From contig NZ_CP066369.1 in assembly GCF_016406305.1 (NCBI RefSeq), positions 4,455,894 through 4,519,893 of the forward strand: a stretch of DNA of 64,000 nt, read 5' to 3'. The DNA comes from Shewanella putrefaciens (GTDB taxonomy: Bacteria; Pseudomonadota; Gammaproteobacteria; Enterobacterales; Shewanellaceae). The notes under the pieces were generated by a model. The model was not told where the DNA came from. It ran no database searches and saw only the letters and a list, made by a program, of their open reading frames with translations. A program made the position numbers and the translations under genes. Below are positions 44,565-53,521 of this stretch, one piece after another. Position 1 is the stretch's first letter. Every line of letters begins with the position of its first letter.

Positions 44565-45878
44565 TCAACCGTGAATAACATCACCTTTCCAGAGGATTTT
44601 CTTGCCCCAAATCAGTACTAGATTCCCCAGCAGCATTAATACAAAATCCCAAATAAACCAATCATCTAAATTACCGCCATCCCGTAAAGATGCAAGGCTA
44701 ATAGACACCCACAGGGAATGCGCCGCGACTATCATCATAGTAAGAGTGACATGCCAAACTCGGCGGCACATACAGCCAAAACCTAATATCAGGGCGCAGG
44801 CCCAGTAAGTGCTGAGCACCAGATGACCCACTAACTGCATATTCAGCTCCCCATCGAGCCAACCCAGCAGCAGAGTACAAGCCAACATAATGCCGACCAC
44901 CACATTCAGCAGTCGTTGCTGCCCACGGCAAAATGCCGCAATGAGTCCTGTTCGACCATCAAACCCAGGCATCAATAATAGGGTTTCGGTCGAGCGTGAA
45001 CGCTGCACCCGGCTCCAATGCACCATAGAACACATGATCACGCTGAACTGTGCCAACAAAAGTAACACTGGGATATTCCAATGGAATTGATGCGATAACA
45101 CCCCAAGCGTTAAACAGGCTACGGGTAAGAGCAACAGTAAAGCTGTCAGCATAGGGCCGATAAAAAAATTGGTTGGATGCAGATAACGCTCGAAGCGACT
45201 CAAGATACGCATAGATTGCAGATTGGGCAGCCAAAACCAGCCCATTTCGAGGCCGTTGAGATAAACCGTTCTCGCCTCAGCTCGCCAAGGTAAAGCGCGG
45301 CAGACACGAATTATCAACCCGCCTAACACCACCAGCGCAATCACGCTTAACCACAGGGGAATATGGACCGTCATCAAGGAGATAAATGGCACTAACACAA
45401 ACAGTAAAAACGACGCGTAAAACCACTGAGTGCTGAGTAAACAAAGCCAAATAAAGGCAAAACTCATCACCAAAGCCAAGACTAAACTGGCTAGGCTCGA
45501 GGTTAACCCCAACACCAAACAGCACAACACGCCTATGGCAAACACGCTGGCTAAAACAGTGATACTTTGAATGTAAATATGGCGACGATAATGGGGAATT
45601 AACTGGGAACATTCGCTCGCCATCAAACGTATAAGTTGCCAGGCCACCGCCGCCGAGCTTGAGACTATTCCCATAGAAAACAACAATTCAGCACTGTCGT
45701 TTTTACCATTGACCGCGGCAAGACAAGCTAAGATCACTCCCAGTAACCCCACACCTAAAAAGCTCACACTGCCGATATCAAAACACCAAAGGCGCAGCAT
45801 GCCCCTAAAAGGGTTTAACCTCTGTTGCGCCCTTTTTGTTGTCGCGGCGGGCACAAGGTTAAGCTCAGGCGCACTCAT
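44565..45878 (-). CDS. Multi-pass membrane protein, probable ABC transporter permease
   Basis: 437 aa with about ten to twelve hydrophobic segments and few charged residues; no sequence motif gives the family by itself. It overlaps the ABC ATPase gene by 4 bp (ATGA), and the GntR regulator precedes them. This arrangement (YtrA-type regulator, ATPase, membrane protein) marks it as the permease of a YtrABC-like exporter. Substrate unknown; related systems respond to envelope stress or antibiotics. Confidence 0.7.
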   Translation of the reverse strand: MSAPELNLVPAATTKRAQQRLNPFRGMLRLWCFDIGSVSFLGVGLLGVILACLAAVNGKNDSAELLFSMGIVSSSAAVAWQLIRLMASECSQLIPHYRRHIYIQSITVLASVFAIGVLCCLVLGLTSSLASLVLALVMSFAFIWLCLLSTQWFYASFLLFVLVPFISLMTVHIPLWLSVIALVVLGGLIIRVCRALPWRAEARTVYLNGLEMGWFWLPNLQSMRILSRFERYLHPTNFFIGPMLTALLLLLPVACLTLGVLSHQFHWNIPVLLLLAQFSVIMCSMVHWSRVQRSRSTETLLLMPGFDGRTGLIAAFCRGQQRLLNVVVGIMLACTLLLGWLDGELNMQLVGHLVLSTYWACALILGFGCMCRRVWHVTLTMMIVAAHSLWVSISLASLRDGGNLDDWFIWDFVLMLLGNLVLIWGKKILWKGDVIHG

Positions 45879-46738
45879 CTGTGTAGCTCCATAAACAGCT
45901 GTTCAAGGTTTAAGGCTTCATTCTTTAACACGCCCGCGATTGGCGCGCCGTGTTCAGCCAAATCAGCCAGCACTGAATCACCCACACGGCTCAGCACAGT
46001 GATCGACTCGGGCAATACCGTTTCGGGGGCGAGCGTGAGTAAGCGTACTTCTTCCCGCAGGGCATCGATTTCCTTAAACAGCACTAACTCGCCCTGTTTA
46101 ATCAGCGCCACATGGCTGGCAACCCGCTCGAGATCTGAGGTGATATGGGATGAAAACAGCACAGCAGAGCCAGATTCTAGGGCGAGATCGAATAAATCGA
46201 CCATAAATTTGCGCCGCACAATCGGGTCGAGGCTGGCGACGGGCTCATCGAGGATCAATAGCGCTGGCCGATAGGCCATCGCCATAATCAAGGCTAAGGA
46301 TTGCCTTTGACCCACAGATAATCTTTGCACCTGTTGGGTCGCCTCTAACTCAAACCTTACTAGCCAATCCAGCTCTAATTGCCTGTCCCAATCGGGGTAA
46401 AAACTGCGGTGTAAATCGAGGGCGCGTTCAATGGTAAAACCTTCATAACCAAAGGGTTGCTGTGGAACATAGCCAATTCGTTCCTTCAGTTGTGACGTTA
46501 GATTTTCGGGTGTTTCGCCTAAGGTAGTAATACTGCCAGCATCCGGTGCCAAAATGCCCAAGGCGCAGCGCATCAGGGTCGACTTACCGGCTCCATTTTG
46601 TCCTAGCAGCCCGACAACCATGCCCGCCGTCAGAGTTAACGATAAATCCTTAAGCGCCCATTTTTCACCCGCTCCTTTGCCGCGAAAGACTTTACTGACT
46701 CGGTTAAATTCAAGTATTGGGTTATGGGCTTGGTCCAT
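45875..46738 (-). CDS. ABC transporter ATP-binding protein
   Basis: 287 aa with Walker A GQNGAGKST (residues about 40-48), signature LSVGQRQSLAL, Walker B LLILDEPVASLDP and the switch His in FSSHITSDLERV. It pairs with the permease at 44565 (4-bp overlap) and lies 52 bp downstream of the GntR gene, forming one operon. The C-terminal third is variable, as in the CcmA/YtrB-type group. Confidence 0.9.
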   Translation of the reverse strand: MDQAHNPILEFNRVSKVFRGKGAGEKWALKDLSLTLTAGMVVGLLGQNGAGKSTLMRCALGILAPDAGSITTLGETPENLTSQLKERIGYVPQQPFGYEGFTIERALDLHRSFYPDWDRQLELDWLVRFELEATQQVQRLSVGQRQSLALIMAMAYRPALLILDEPVASLDPIVRRKFMVDLFDLALESGSAVLFSSHITSDLERVASHVALIKQGELVLFKEIDALREEVRLLTLAPETVLPESITVLSRVGDSVLADLAEHGAPIAGVLKNEALNLEQLFMELHR

Positions 46739-46790
46739 CGAATGTCATCCTTTTTATGCTATTTATCGATATGTTACTTAACGTTGCTCG

Positions 46791-47162
46791 CTAATCTTGC
46801 CAGCGGTCGTTGATCAATTTCAGCAACTCAACTTGACTAACGCCTAACTGTTTAGCCTGTGACAACAACGCATCGAGCTGGGGTTCGAGTAGGCTCACGC
46901 CCGAGGTCATCGCCTCGGTTCGCGGTGCAACCCGAGTCGCTTGACCACGGCGGCGTTCGAGCCAACCTTGGTCGACAAGCTGCTGAATCGCGCGGGAGAC
47001 AGTCATGGGATTGACCGCAAGATGCTCGGCAATCTGGCGTACAGAGGGCAACACATCTTCCACCTGCAGTTGGCCACCCACAATTAAGCGCACGACTTGC
47101 TCGTGTAATTGTTTATAAATGGGTTCACCACTACTGGGGTTGACATTTAAAAGTTCTAACAT
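46791..47162 (-). CDS. GntR family regulator, YtrA subfamily
   Basis: 123 aa. An N-terminal winged helix of the GntR type (EPIYKQLHEQVVRLI...DVLPSVRQIAEHLAVNPMT region, then AIQQLVDQGWLERRRGQAT) is followed by a short helical C-terminus of only about 45 residues. This short form is the YtrA subfamily, which nearly always represses a linked ABC transporter operon. The palindrome and repeats at 47177-47210, just upstream of its own ATG, are the likely operator. Confidence 0.88.
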   Translation of the reverse strand: MLELLNVNPSSGEPIYKQLHEQVVRLIVGGQLQVEDVLPSVRQIAEHLAVNPMTVSRAIQQLVDQGWLERRRGQATRVAPRTEAMTSGVSLLEPQLDALLSQAKQLGVSQVELLKLINDRWQD

Positions 47163-47176
47163 TAGCCTTTACACAC

Positions 47177-47210
47177 TGTATTAATACATTGATACACCGA
47201 TACACTGGTA
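47177..47210. promoter_or_regulatory. Probable YtrA-type operator
   Basis: A perfect 12-bp palindrome TGTATTAATACA (47177-47188) is followed by two direct GATACAC copies (47191-47197 and 47199-47205). It lies 15 bp before the GntR start and about 50 bp before the divergent hydrolase gene, so one regulator may govern both directions. Confidence 0.55.
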
Positions 47211-47255
47211 TTTAAATTAACACATTCGCCCTGAAATGCAAAAAGGAAAGCGCGC

Positions 47256-48896
47256 ATGAGAGATAGCATGATACACAGGAAGTTCAGCAACGCCGTTCAA
47301 CGCCCAAGGCTGACTTGGCCACGGCATGGCGCAACTAATGCCACAGTTGCTACATGGCACACTCGTATCTTACGTACACGCATGTTAAGCATAAGCGCAC
47401 TCATGCTAGCTATGGTAAGTACAACAACTTGGGCGAGTGATGTAAAAAGCCAACAGATAAACACCGCAAACAAGACCGACACTTGCTATGTGGAAGGCGT
47501 ATCGGATCGCCTAAACTGCGGTTTTGTGACTGTGCCTGAAAACCCCAACAAACCCGATGGCAAACAGATCCAAGTGCATTACGTCGTTCTGCCCGCGGTG
47601 AAAAATGCCAACCATGAAGAAGCCTTACTCGCCATTGCCGGCGGCCCAGGACAATCGGCCATAGACAATGCCGCAAGCTTCAACACTATGTTAAGTAAAG
47701 TGCGTCAGCAAAGGGATATCCTGCTTATCGACCAAAGGGGCACAGGCCGTTCGAATCTATTGCAATGCGATCAAGAGGCGCAATCTGCCCTGTCCTTCGA
47801 TGACGAGAATATCGATAGCTTAGCCGAAGCACAAAAATGCCTCGCAAGCATAGATGCCGACGTCAGCCAATACGGCAGCCTCAATGCAATCACAGATTTC
47901 GAAGCCGTACGGGCACACTTAGGCTACAAAAAACTGCATGTGTACGGCATCTCCTACGGCACCCGCATGGCCCAGCTTTATATGCGCCTCTACCCAGAAC
48001 ACTTAGCCACAGTGACCTTAGACGGCATAGTGCCAATGCAACAAAGCGTGTTAGAAATTGGCTCGGCGATTGACCGTGGCTTCGAGTTATTATTTAAGGA
48101 TTGCCAAGAAAACGCGGCTTGCCATGCCCAGTTCCCAGAGCTTAAGGCCGAGTTTGAACAAGTGGCTGCCACCCTAGCCAACGCGCCAATAACGGACAAG
48201 GTTTCCGACCCTGTGACTGGCGAAAAGACCCTCTTGACTATGACGCGGGGTAAATTCTACGGTTCTATCCGCATGGCGCTGTATCAAACCAATGTGCGCG
48301 CCCTTGTGCCCCATGCTATTCATCAAGCGGCTAAAAATAACTTCCAACCGCTTCTGGGGCTATATGCCCTCACTATCGATAACGCTGGCATGGCAATGGG
48401 CATGCACGCCTCGGTGGTCTGTGGTGAAGATATGCACCGTATCACCCCCGCGATGCGCGAGCAGGCTAAAAACTCCTTTATGGGCAGAACTATGCTCGAA
48501 GGCTTAGAGGCGACTTGTACAGCTTGGAAAGTCCCCGCGGTGGATGCCAGTTTTAGCGAGCCCATTAGCAGCGATATTCCGACCTTACTCTTATCCGGTG
48601 AAATCGACCCAGCCACACCGCCAAGCTGGGGTGAGTTAGCGATGGAAAAACTCACCAATGCCAAACACTTTATCGCCCCCTATGCGACCCACGGCGTGGC
48701 CTATCAATCCTGCGCGAATAATCTTATCGCCGATCTTGTCCGTTCGGGCTCAGTCAAAGATCTCGACGGCGAGTGCTTAAAGAAAGATGTGCGCCGCAGC
48801 TTCTATTTAAATGCTAGCTCGGTAGAGCCGCTCGATGCGACCAGCATAAAAACGACAACAACAGAGAATAACGCCAGCACTGGGGCCAAGGAGTAA
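47256..48896 (+). CDS. Secreted alpha/beta hydrolase, tripeptidyl/prolyl aminopeptidase-like
   Basis: A 546-aa ORF with AAGGAAAG upstream of the first ATG. The apparent signal peptide (MLSISALMLAMVSTTTWA) begins at residue 43, so either the N-terminus is unusually long or the real start is the ATG at 47382, which has no SD. The hydrolase domain has the oxyanion loop AGGPGQSAID, the serine nucleophile in GISYGTRMAQ and a C-terminal TAP-like part with LLLSGEIDPATPP (Asp) and ATHGVAYQSC (His). It is followed 3 bp later by the ABC ATPase natA, whose SD overlaps this gene's end, so the hydrolase and exporter are probably co-expressed. Confidence 0.83.
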   Translation: MRDSMIHRKFSNAVQRPRLTWPRHGATNATVATWHTRILRTRMLSISALMLAMVSTTTWASDVKSQQINTANKTDTCYVEGVSDRLNCGFVTVPENPNKPDGKQIQVHYVVLPAVKNANHEEALLAIAGGPGQSAIDNAASFNTMLSKVRQQRDILLIDQRGTGRSNLLQCDQEAQSALSFDDENIDSLAEAQKCLASIDADVSQYGSLNAITDFEAVRAHLGYKKLHVYGISYGTRMAQLYMRLYPEHLATVTLDGIVPMQQSVLEIGSAIDRGFELLFKDCQENAACHAQFPELKAEFEQVAATLANAPITDKVSDPVTGEKTLLTMTRGKFYGSIRMALYQTNVRALVPHAIHQAAKNNFQPLLGLYALTIDNAGMAMGMHASVVCGEDMHRITPAMREQAKNSFMGRTMLEGLEATCTAWKVPAVDASFSEPISSDIPTLLLSGEIDPATPPSWGELAMEKLTNAKHFIAPYATHGVAYQSCANNLIADLVRSGSVKDLDGECLKKDVRRSFYLNASSVEPLDATSIKTTTTENNASTGAKE

Positions 48897-48899
48897 GCC

Positions 48900-49634
48900 A
48901 TGATCAAAGTATCCAATCTTTCCAAACGCATAGGTGAAGTGCAGGCGCTCAAGGATTTAAGTTTTAGCGCACAAAACGGCCAAATCACTGGCTTGCTCGG
49001 CCCTAACGGCGCGGGTAAAACCACCTGTTTACGCACGATTTTTGGCTTGCTGAAACCCGATTCGGGTAAGGCTGAAATCGAAGGTATAGATGTTGCCATC
49101 GACCCTATCGGCGCTAAGCAGCAACTCGGGCTATTCCCCGATCCTTTCGGTCTGTATGAGCGCCTAACACCGCGGGAATACATTCGCTATTTTGCCGAGT
49201 TAAGCGGCTTATCATCCCGCGACGCAAAGGAAGCCACCAGCCAAGTGATCGCTAAATTGCGCCTCGAAGACATTAGCGACCGCCGCTGCAAAGGCTTCTC
49301 CCAGGGTCAAAGAATGAAAACCGCCCTCGCACAGGCGATTGTCCACAGCCCGAGCAATATTATCCTCGACGAGCCTACCCGCGGGCTGGATGTGATGAGC
49401 ACTCGCCTGCTGCGTGACATTCTCATCGACCTTAAAAATCAAGGACATTGCGTACTGTTCTCCAGCCATGTGATGCAGGAAGTCGCCGCACTGTGTGACC
49501 AAGTGATCGTCATGGCACAGGGTAGCGTTGTTGCCATTGGTAGCCCAGCAGAACTCTGCGCCCAAACTGGCAAAGCCTCACTCGAAGATGCCTTTATTCA
49601 ACTGATCGGCACGGATGAAGGGATAGCAGCATGA
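48900..49634 (+). CDS. natA: ABC transporter ATP-binding protein, NatA-type
   Basis: 244 aa with Walker A GPNGAGKTT (residues about 36-44), signature FSQGQRMKTAL, Walker B NIILDEPTRGLD and switch His FSSHVMQEV. A strong SD AAGGAG lies across the stop of the preceding hydrolase gene. With the downstream permease it forms a NatAB-type exporter; the Bacillus prototype exports sodium, but the substrate here is not shown by sequence. The stop codon is part of an ATGATGA overlap that also starts a 33-codon ORF. Confidence 0.88.
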   Translation: MIKVSNLSKRIGEVQALKDLSFSAQNGQITGLLGPNGAGKTTCLRTIFGLLKPDSGKAEIEGIDVAIDPIGAKQQLGLFPDPFGLYERLTPREYIRYFAELSGLSSRDAKEATSQVIAKLRLEDISDRRCKGFSQGQRMKTALAQAIVHSPSNIILDEPTRGLDVMSTRLLRDILIDLKNQGHCVLFSSHVMQEVAALCDQVIVMAQGSVVAIGSPAELCAQTGKASLEDAFIQLIGTDEGIAA

Positions 49635-49732
49635 TGACTTCGCAAAAATTACGCCTACGGGCTTTAACGATTAACAGATTGATATGTAAAGGCGTGAAGT
49701 TTAAGAACACAGTTAAAGGAATAACAGTATGA
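49631..49732 (+). CDS. Possible 33-residue ORF bridging natA and natB
   Basis: The frame begins with ATG 49631, overlapping the natA stop (ATGA), and ends at TGA 49730-49732, overlapping the natB ATG (ATGA again). The product is basic (begins MMTSQKLRLRALTINRL). The whole 94-bp natA-natB gap is therefore open and coupled on both sides. It could be a small protein or simply a ribosome bridge; natB also has its own SD (AAAGGA). Confidence 0.35.
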   Translation: MMTSQKLRLRALTINRLICKGVKFKNTVKGITV

Positions 49733-50868
49733 ATAAAATAATCGCTATGATCCGCAAGGAACTCATCGATGCCGCCCGCGATAAGCGCTCGGTAATGGCA
49801 GGGCTCTACTACGCCATTGGCACGCCGCTGATCATGTGCGGCCTGTTTATGGTGTTAATTGGCCAGCTAACTAGCCCAGATGATTTGAAAATCACTATCA
49901 CCCATCCCGATAAAGCGCCGGATCTCGTCCGCTTTTTATCGAATAAAGGCATTAGCAGTGGCGAAGCGAAGGACACTGATCTTAAAGCCATAGAGCTTAT
50001 CATCAGCACCGACTATGCCGAGCAGATGAACCAAGGCAAAGGCGCCGAGATCACTATCGTTGCGGATAACTCCGATGAAAAACTGCAAAACTCAATTCGT
50101 CGCTTAGAGAAACAGTTGCAAGCCTATAGCGCCGAAATGGGCAGCCTACGCTTAATTGCCCGCGGTATCGATCCCCGCGTGATGCAGCCGCTAAAGGTCA
50201 ATATTCACGACCAAGCGACCACTGACTCTAAGGGCGGGATGATCTTAGGTATCGCGATTTTCACTATGATTTACTCGGTATTTATCTCGGGTATGAACCT
50301 TGCCATAGATACCAGCGCCGGCGAGCGTGAGCGTAACTCCTTAGCCCTATTGCTGAGCCACCCACTGACCACTCGCCAATTAGTGCTGTCGAAAATTATC
50401 GCCGTGAGCCTATTTGCCCTCCTAGGATTAGTGTTGATCTTGCTGGTATCGAAAATCGCCTACACCTTTGTACCTTGGCAAGAGCTGGGCTTTAGCGTCA
50501 ATATCACCAGCGAATTTATCGCCTTGATGTTAATCGTCGGCATCCCCGTCGCTTTAATGGCCGCTTGCCTGCAATTGTTTGTGTCTTTTATGGCGAAAAC
50601 CTTTAAGGAAGCCCAATCCTACCTGACCATAGTGTTATTTGTGCCCTTGGCCCTGTCGATGGCGGCCAGCTACAACATAGCCCCAGATATGCTGCAATGG
50701 TTGCCCGTTTCGGGTCAGCAGCAGGCATTAATGGACTTTATCAAAGGTAAAGATTTGCCCATGTTGCAGTTACTGGTTTCGACCTTAGGCACGCTGGCCA
50801 TTGCGGTCTTACTCGCCTTTGGCATGGAAAGGTCACTCAAGAGCGAAAAAGTGATCTTCGGTTTATAG
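49729..50868 (+). CDS. natB: ABC transporter permease, NatB-type
   Basis: A 379-aa inner-membrane protein with the ABC-2 architecture. One N-terminal helix (residues about 25-43, IGTPLIMCGLFMVLIGQL) is followed by a large extracytoplasmic loop (about 45-180) with coiled-coil character. Five to six helices from about 185 include the conserved AGERERNSLALLLSHPLTTRQLVLSK cytoplasmic helix typical of ABC-2/NatB permeases. SD AAAGGA is 9 nt before the ATG. It works with NatA. Confidence 0.87.
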   Translation: MNKIIAMIRKELIDAARDKRSVMAGLYYAIGTPLIMCGLFMVLIGQLTSPDDLKITITHPDKAPDLVRFLSNKGISSGEAKDTDLKAIELIISTDYAEQMNQGKGAEITIVADNSDEKLQNSIRRLEKQLQAYSAEMGSLRLIARGIDPRVMQPLKVNIHDQATTDSKGGMILGIAIFTMIYSVFISGMNLAIDTSAGERERNSLALLLSHPLTTRQLVLSKIIAVSLFALLGLVLILLVSKIAYTFVPWQELGFSVNITSEFIALMLIVGIPVALMAACLQLFVSFMAKTFKEAQSYLTIVLFVPLALSMAASYNIAPDMLQWLPVSGQQQALMDFIKGKDLPMLQLLVSTLGTLAIAVLLAFGMERSLKSEKVIFGL

Positions 50869-50973
50869 GGTGCTGCGATTGATCAACTTGGACCAATGAA
50901 CTTGAATCGACAAACTTGGGGCGATAAGCCTCTCGCCCCAAGTTAACAACCTCAATAGCGACGGGAGTGTATG

Positions 50974-51240
50974 ATGGAAAACGAATATATCATTATGATC
51001 ATTATGGTCACCTTCATCATAGGTGTGAGTGCCACTGAGATGTTTAAACATTATCTCAAGGCACGCCAACTCGGATTAGGTGCCACGGACAATGGGCAAC
51101 TCGAGGATAAAGTGACTCAACTCAGCCTACAAAACCAAGCCTTAATTGAGCGAGTGCAAGTGCTGGAAAAAATAGTGACTGAAGCCGATATCACAGAAAC
51201 CAATAGCCAGTTAGCGCAGCAAATTGAAGCCTTAAGGTAA
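50974..51240 (+). CDS. Small PspB-like protein: one membrane helix plus coiled coil
   Basis: 88-89 aa starting at ATG 50971 or 50974, after a GGGAG. Residues about 5-20 form a membrane helix (YIIMIIMVTFIIGVSA). Residues about 45-89 form a Leu/Gln/Glu coiled coil (LEDKVTQLSLQNQALIERVQ). The layout resembles phage-shock protein B, but the sequence match is not strong and no other psp gene is adjacent. It follows natB by 105 bp and may be in the same transcript. Confidence 0.6.
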   Translation: MENEYIIMIIMVTFIIGVSATEMFKHYLKARQLGLGATDNGQLEDKVTQLSLQNQALIERVQVLEKIVTEADITETNSQLAQQIEALR

Positions 51241-51253
51241 GGACTAACTTGGC

Positions 51254-52288
51254 TTAAGGCTCACAACAGGCTTCAATATCGAACTCATATTGTTGGGTAT
51301 TAAACCTTTGCCTATAGGCCTTAGGCGACAGACTCGTCAGCTGCATAAACAGCTTACGGAACGAGCTAGTATCCTCGTAACCCACACGAGTCACGATCTC
51401 CTCTAGGGCTAAACTCGTGGTCTCGAGTAAGCGCTTTGCCTCATCGACGCGAAGGCGTTGCACATAGCTGGCGGGGGTTTCGTTTAGCGCCTTCTTGAAG
51501 CGCCGGATCAAGGTGCGTTTGCCCAATGCAAATCTTGCCGCTATGTCTTCAAGCAATAGCGGCTCGGTAAGATGATGTTGCATCCACTGCTGCACGTTCC
51601 AGATCACTTCATCCCTGTGGCTTAGTGCCATCAAGTCCATAGTCATAAAGGGTTGTTGTGATTGCCGATTTGGATCGATCAGCAGGATCTTTGCCATCTG
51701 AGTCGCCAATTTCTCCCCCGCTAGAATGTGCACTAAATGCAAGGCGAGGCTCATATTGGAGGTAGTCGCCCCAGCCGTGTGAATCGAACCGTCGGAGACC
51801 ACCAGCTTATCCATGCGCAGGTGTACCTTGGCAAAGTGGCGCTGAAACATTTCATTCAGCCACCAAACCGTGGTGGCCTCGCGCCCATCGAGCAAACCCG
51901 ACGCCGCCAAGATCAAAGTGCCCGAGCAATAGGCCATCACAGGTTTTCCCGTTGCGGCATACAAATGTAGCGGCGCAAATAAGGGCTCAAAATCATTAAG
52001 ATAATTTTGAAACTCGGCCTTATTGGTGACTAAGGCAGAGGCGAGGATCACCGCATCCGCATGTAAAATATCCTCAGCCCGACTAAGCCCGGATGCGGGC
52101 ACCTTAATGCCTTGATTTGTAATGATATCGCCACCATGACTCGATATCACTCGGCATTCAAACAGATCCTCCGTCGCCTGCGGGTTGACCCTGCGCCAAT
52201 AGGTATTGCAGAAGCTAAACACATCGAGAAACCCCACAATCCCGCTAGCAACCGTATTATCGGTGGCCAATATCGTAATTTTTTTCAT
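51254..52288 (-). CDS. GlxA/FtrA-type transcriptional regulator (DJ-1/PfpI + AraC)
   Basis: 344 aa from ATG 52288. Residues about 1-185 are a DJ-1/PfpI-like domain (ITILATDNTVASGIVGFLDV, AYCSGTLILAASGLLDGREAT with the Cys of the nucleophile elbow). Residues about 225-335 hold two AraC helix-turn-helix motifs (IAARFALGKRTLIRRFKKAL and IVTRVGYEDTSSFRKLFMQ). Such proteins are often activators of amino-acid or amine catabolism genes; the target here is unknown. Divergent from the small membrane protein at 52481. Confidence 0.88.
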   Translation of the reverse strand: MKKITILATDNTVASGIVGFLDVFSFCNTYWRRVNPQATEDLFECRVISSHGGDIITNQGIKVPASGLSRAEDILHADAVILASALVTNKAEFQNYLNDFEPLFAPLHLYAATGKPVMAYCSGTLILAASGLLDGREATTVWWLNEMFQRHFAKVHLRMDKLVVSDGSIHTAGATTSNMSLALHLVHILAGEKLATQMAKILLIDPNRQSQQPFMTMDLMALSHRDEVIWNVQQWMQHHLTEPLLLEDIAARFALGKRTLIRRFKKALNETPASYVQRLRVDEAKRLLETTSLALEEIVTRVGYEDTSSFRKLFMQLTSLSPKAYRQRFNTQQYEFDIEACCEP

Positions 52289-52480
52289 GGCTCTCACCCT
52301 ATTATTTATCGCTCGCATCGTTCGGCTGCCAATTTGCAGGTTAAGGGCACTGCAATAACAGCTTAGCCTATCGACTCAAAATGTCACTAATCACCATTAA
52401 ATTGTCAATAATGACACTTCAATCTCAGTTTGCAAGTTCTTAGACTGTGCTCATTGGTTCTTACAGGAATGGGTAGCGAT

Positions 52481-52693
52481 ATGATGCGAACAGATTTAAA
52501 AGGATTAGCACTGAATCAACTGATAGGTTTTGGGCTTCTAAGCATCACTTGGACGCTCCTGCTCTGGCTAAACTTTACCATTGCCCCGGATTTCTTCGCC
52601 CATTTTGTCGCCATCCCAGCGCTATTTATCGCCTCCGGCGTGTCTACGCTGCTGATAACAACAGGTAAACCCAATGGCAAGATCACTCGGTGA
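52481..52693 (+). CDS. Small hypothetical membrane protein
   Basis: 70 aa from ATG 52481 (or 52484). Two hydrophobic segments (LIGFGLLSITWTLLLWL and FVAIPALFIASGVSTLLI) make up most of the protein. It is divergent from the GlxA-type regulator, which could control it. No family recognised. Confidence 0.55.
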   Translation: MMRTDLKGLALNQLIGFGLLSITWTLLLWLNFTIAPDFFAHFVAIPALFIASGVSTLLITTGKPNGKITR

Positions 52694-52699
52694 ATAAAA

Positions 52700-52721
52700 A
52701 ACCCAAGCTAGGCTTGGGTTT
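52700..52721. terminator. Bidirectional terminator between the small membrane protein gene and mog
   Basis: A 9-bp stem AACCCAAGC / GCTTGGGTT with loop TAG, T-run on both strands (TTTA on plus; TTTTTATTC on minus), between convergent genes. Confidence 0.8.
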
Positions 52722-52743
52722 AATGGGTGAACTAGGGTAAAAA

Positions 52744-53277
52744 CTATTTTGCCTTAGGCCTGAATGGTTTAATCACAGCTTCATTGCACTCTAAATACGG
52801 GCCTTCCATTAAGTCGATGCAGTAAGGAATCGCGGGGAACACGGCATCTAAACATTCGCGAATCGATTTTGGCTTGCCGGGCAAGTTCACGATCAAAGAA
52901 TCGCCACGTAAACCTGCGGTTTGGCGGGATAAAATCGCCGTCGGTACAAATTTTAATGACTCAGCACGCATCAACTCGCCAAAGCCTGGCATCATACGAT
53001 CGCAGACGGCTTCGGTGGCTTCTGGGGTGACATCGCGTTTCGCAGGTCCTGTGCCACCTGTGGTAACAATCAAACAGCAATCCTGCTCGTCGGCCATCTT
53101 GATCAGCGTCGCTTCAATCACATCCTGCTCATCGGGGATCACTTGATAAATCGGCTCCCACTCACTGGTGAGGTAATCGTTGAGCGTGTCGATAATTGCC
53201 TTGCCTGAGATATCTTCATAAATCCCCGCGCTGGCGCGATCGCTTACCGTCACAATACCGATTTTTGCTTTGCTCAT
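52744..53277 (-). CDS. mog: Molybdopterin adenylyltransferase MogA
   Basis: 177 aa. It adenylates molybdopterin before molybdenum insertion, in the cytoplasm. The MoCF-type motifs are IGIVTVSDRASAG near the N-terminus, TTGGTGPAKRDVTPEAT (about residues 71-87) and LPGKPKSIRECL. The product feeds molybdoenzymes, including the formate dehydrogenase encoded earlier in the window after further guanylylation. It is monocistronic with a good terminator downstream. Confidence 0.93.
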   Translation of the reverse strand: MSKAKIGIVTVSDRASAGIYEDISGKAIIDTLNDYLTSEWEPIYQVIPDEQDVIEATLIKMADEQDCCLIVTTGGTGPAKRDVTPEATEAVCDRMMPGFGELMRAESLKFVPTAILSRQTAGLRGDSLIVNLPGKPKSIRECLDAVFPAIPYCIDLMEGPYLECNEAVIKPFRPKAK

Positions 53278-53521
53278 AGGAAATCCCCAATGGTGTTGAA
53301 ATAAAACCCTGCCGAAATAGCATTATGTCGACATAAAACATGGCAGCAGCCGCTACAGCTTCGACCTTAAGCCGCAGCTAAAATAGCATAAATGCTCGGA
53401 AAAGGGGGCGACTAAAACGTGACGTGGCTCGCGCTATGCGTAGCATTTGTATCTATGGGGAAGATGCTGTGAGCACAAAAAAATGAACATTTTCGACTTA
53501 ACCAACAAGCGCCAGTTATTA

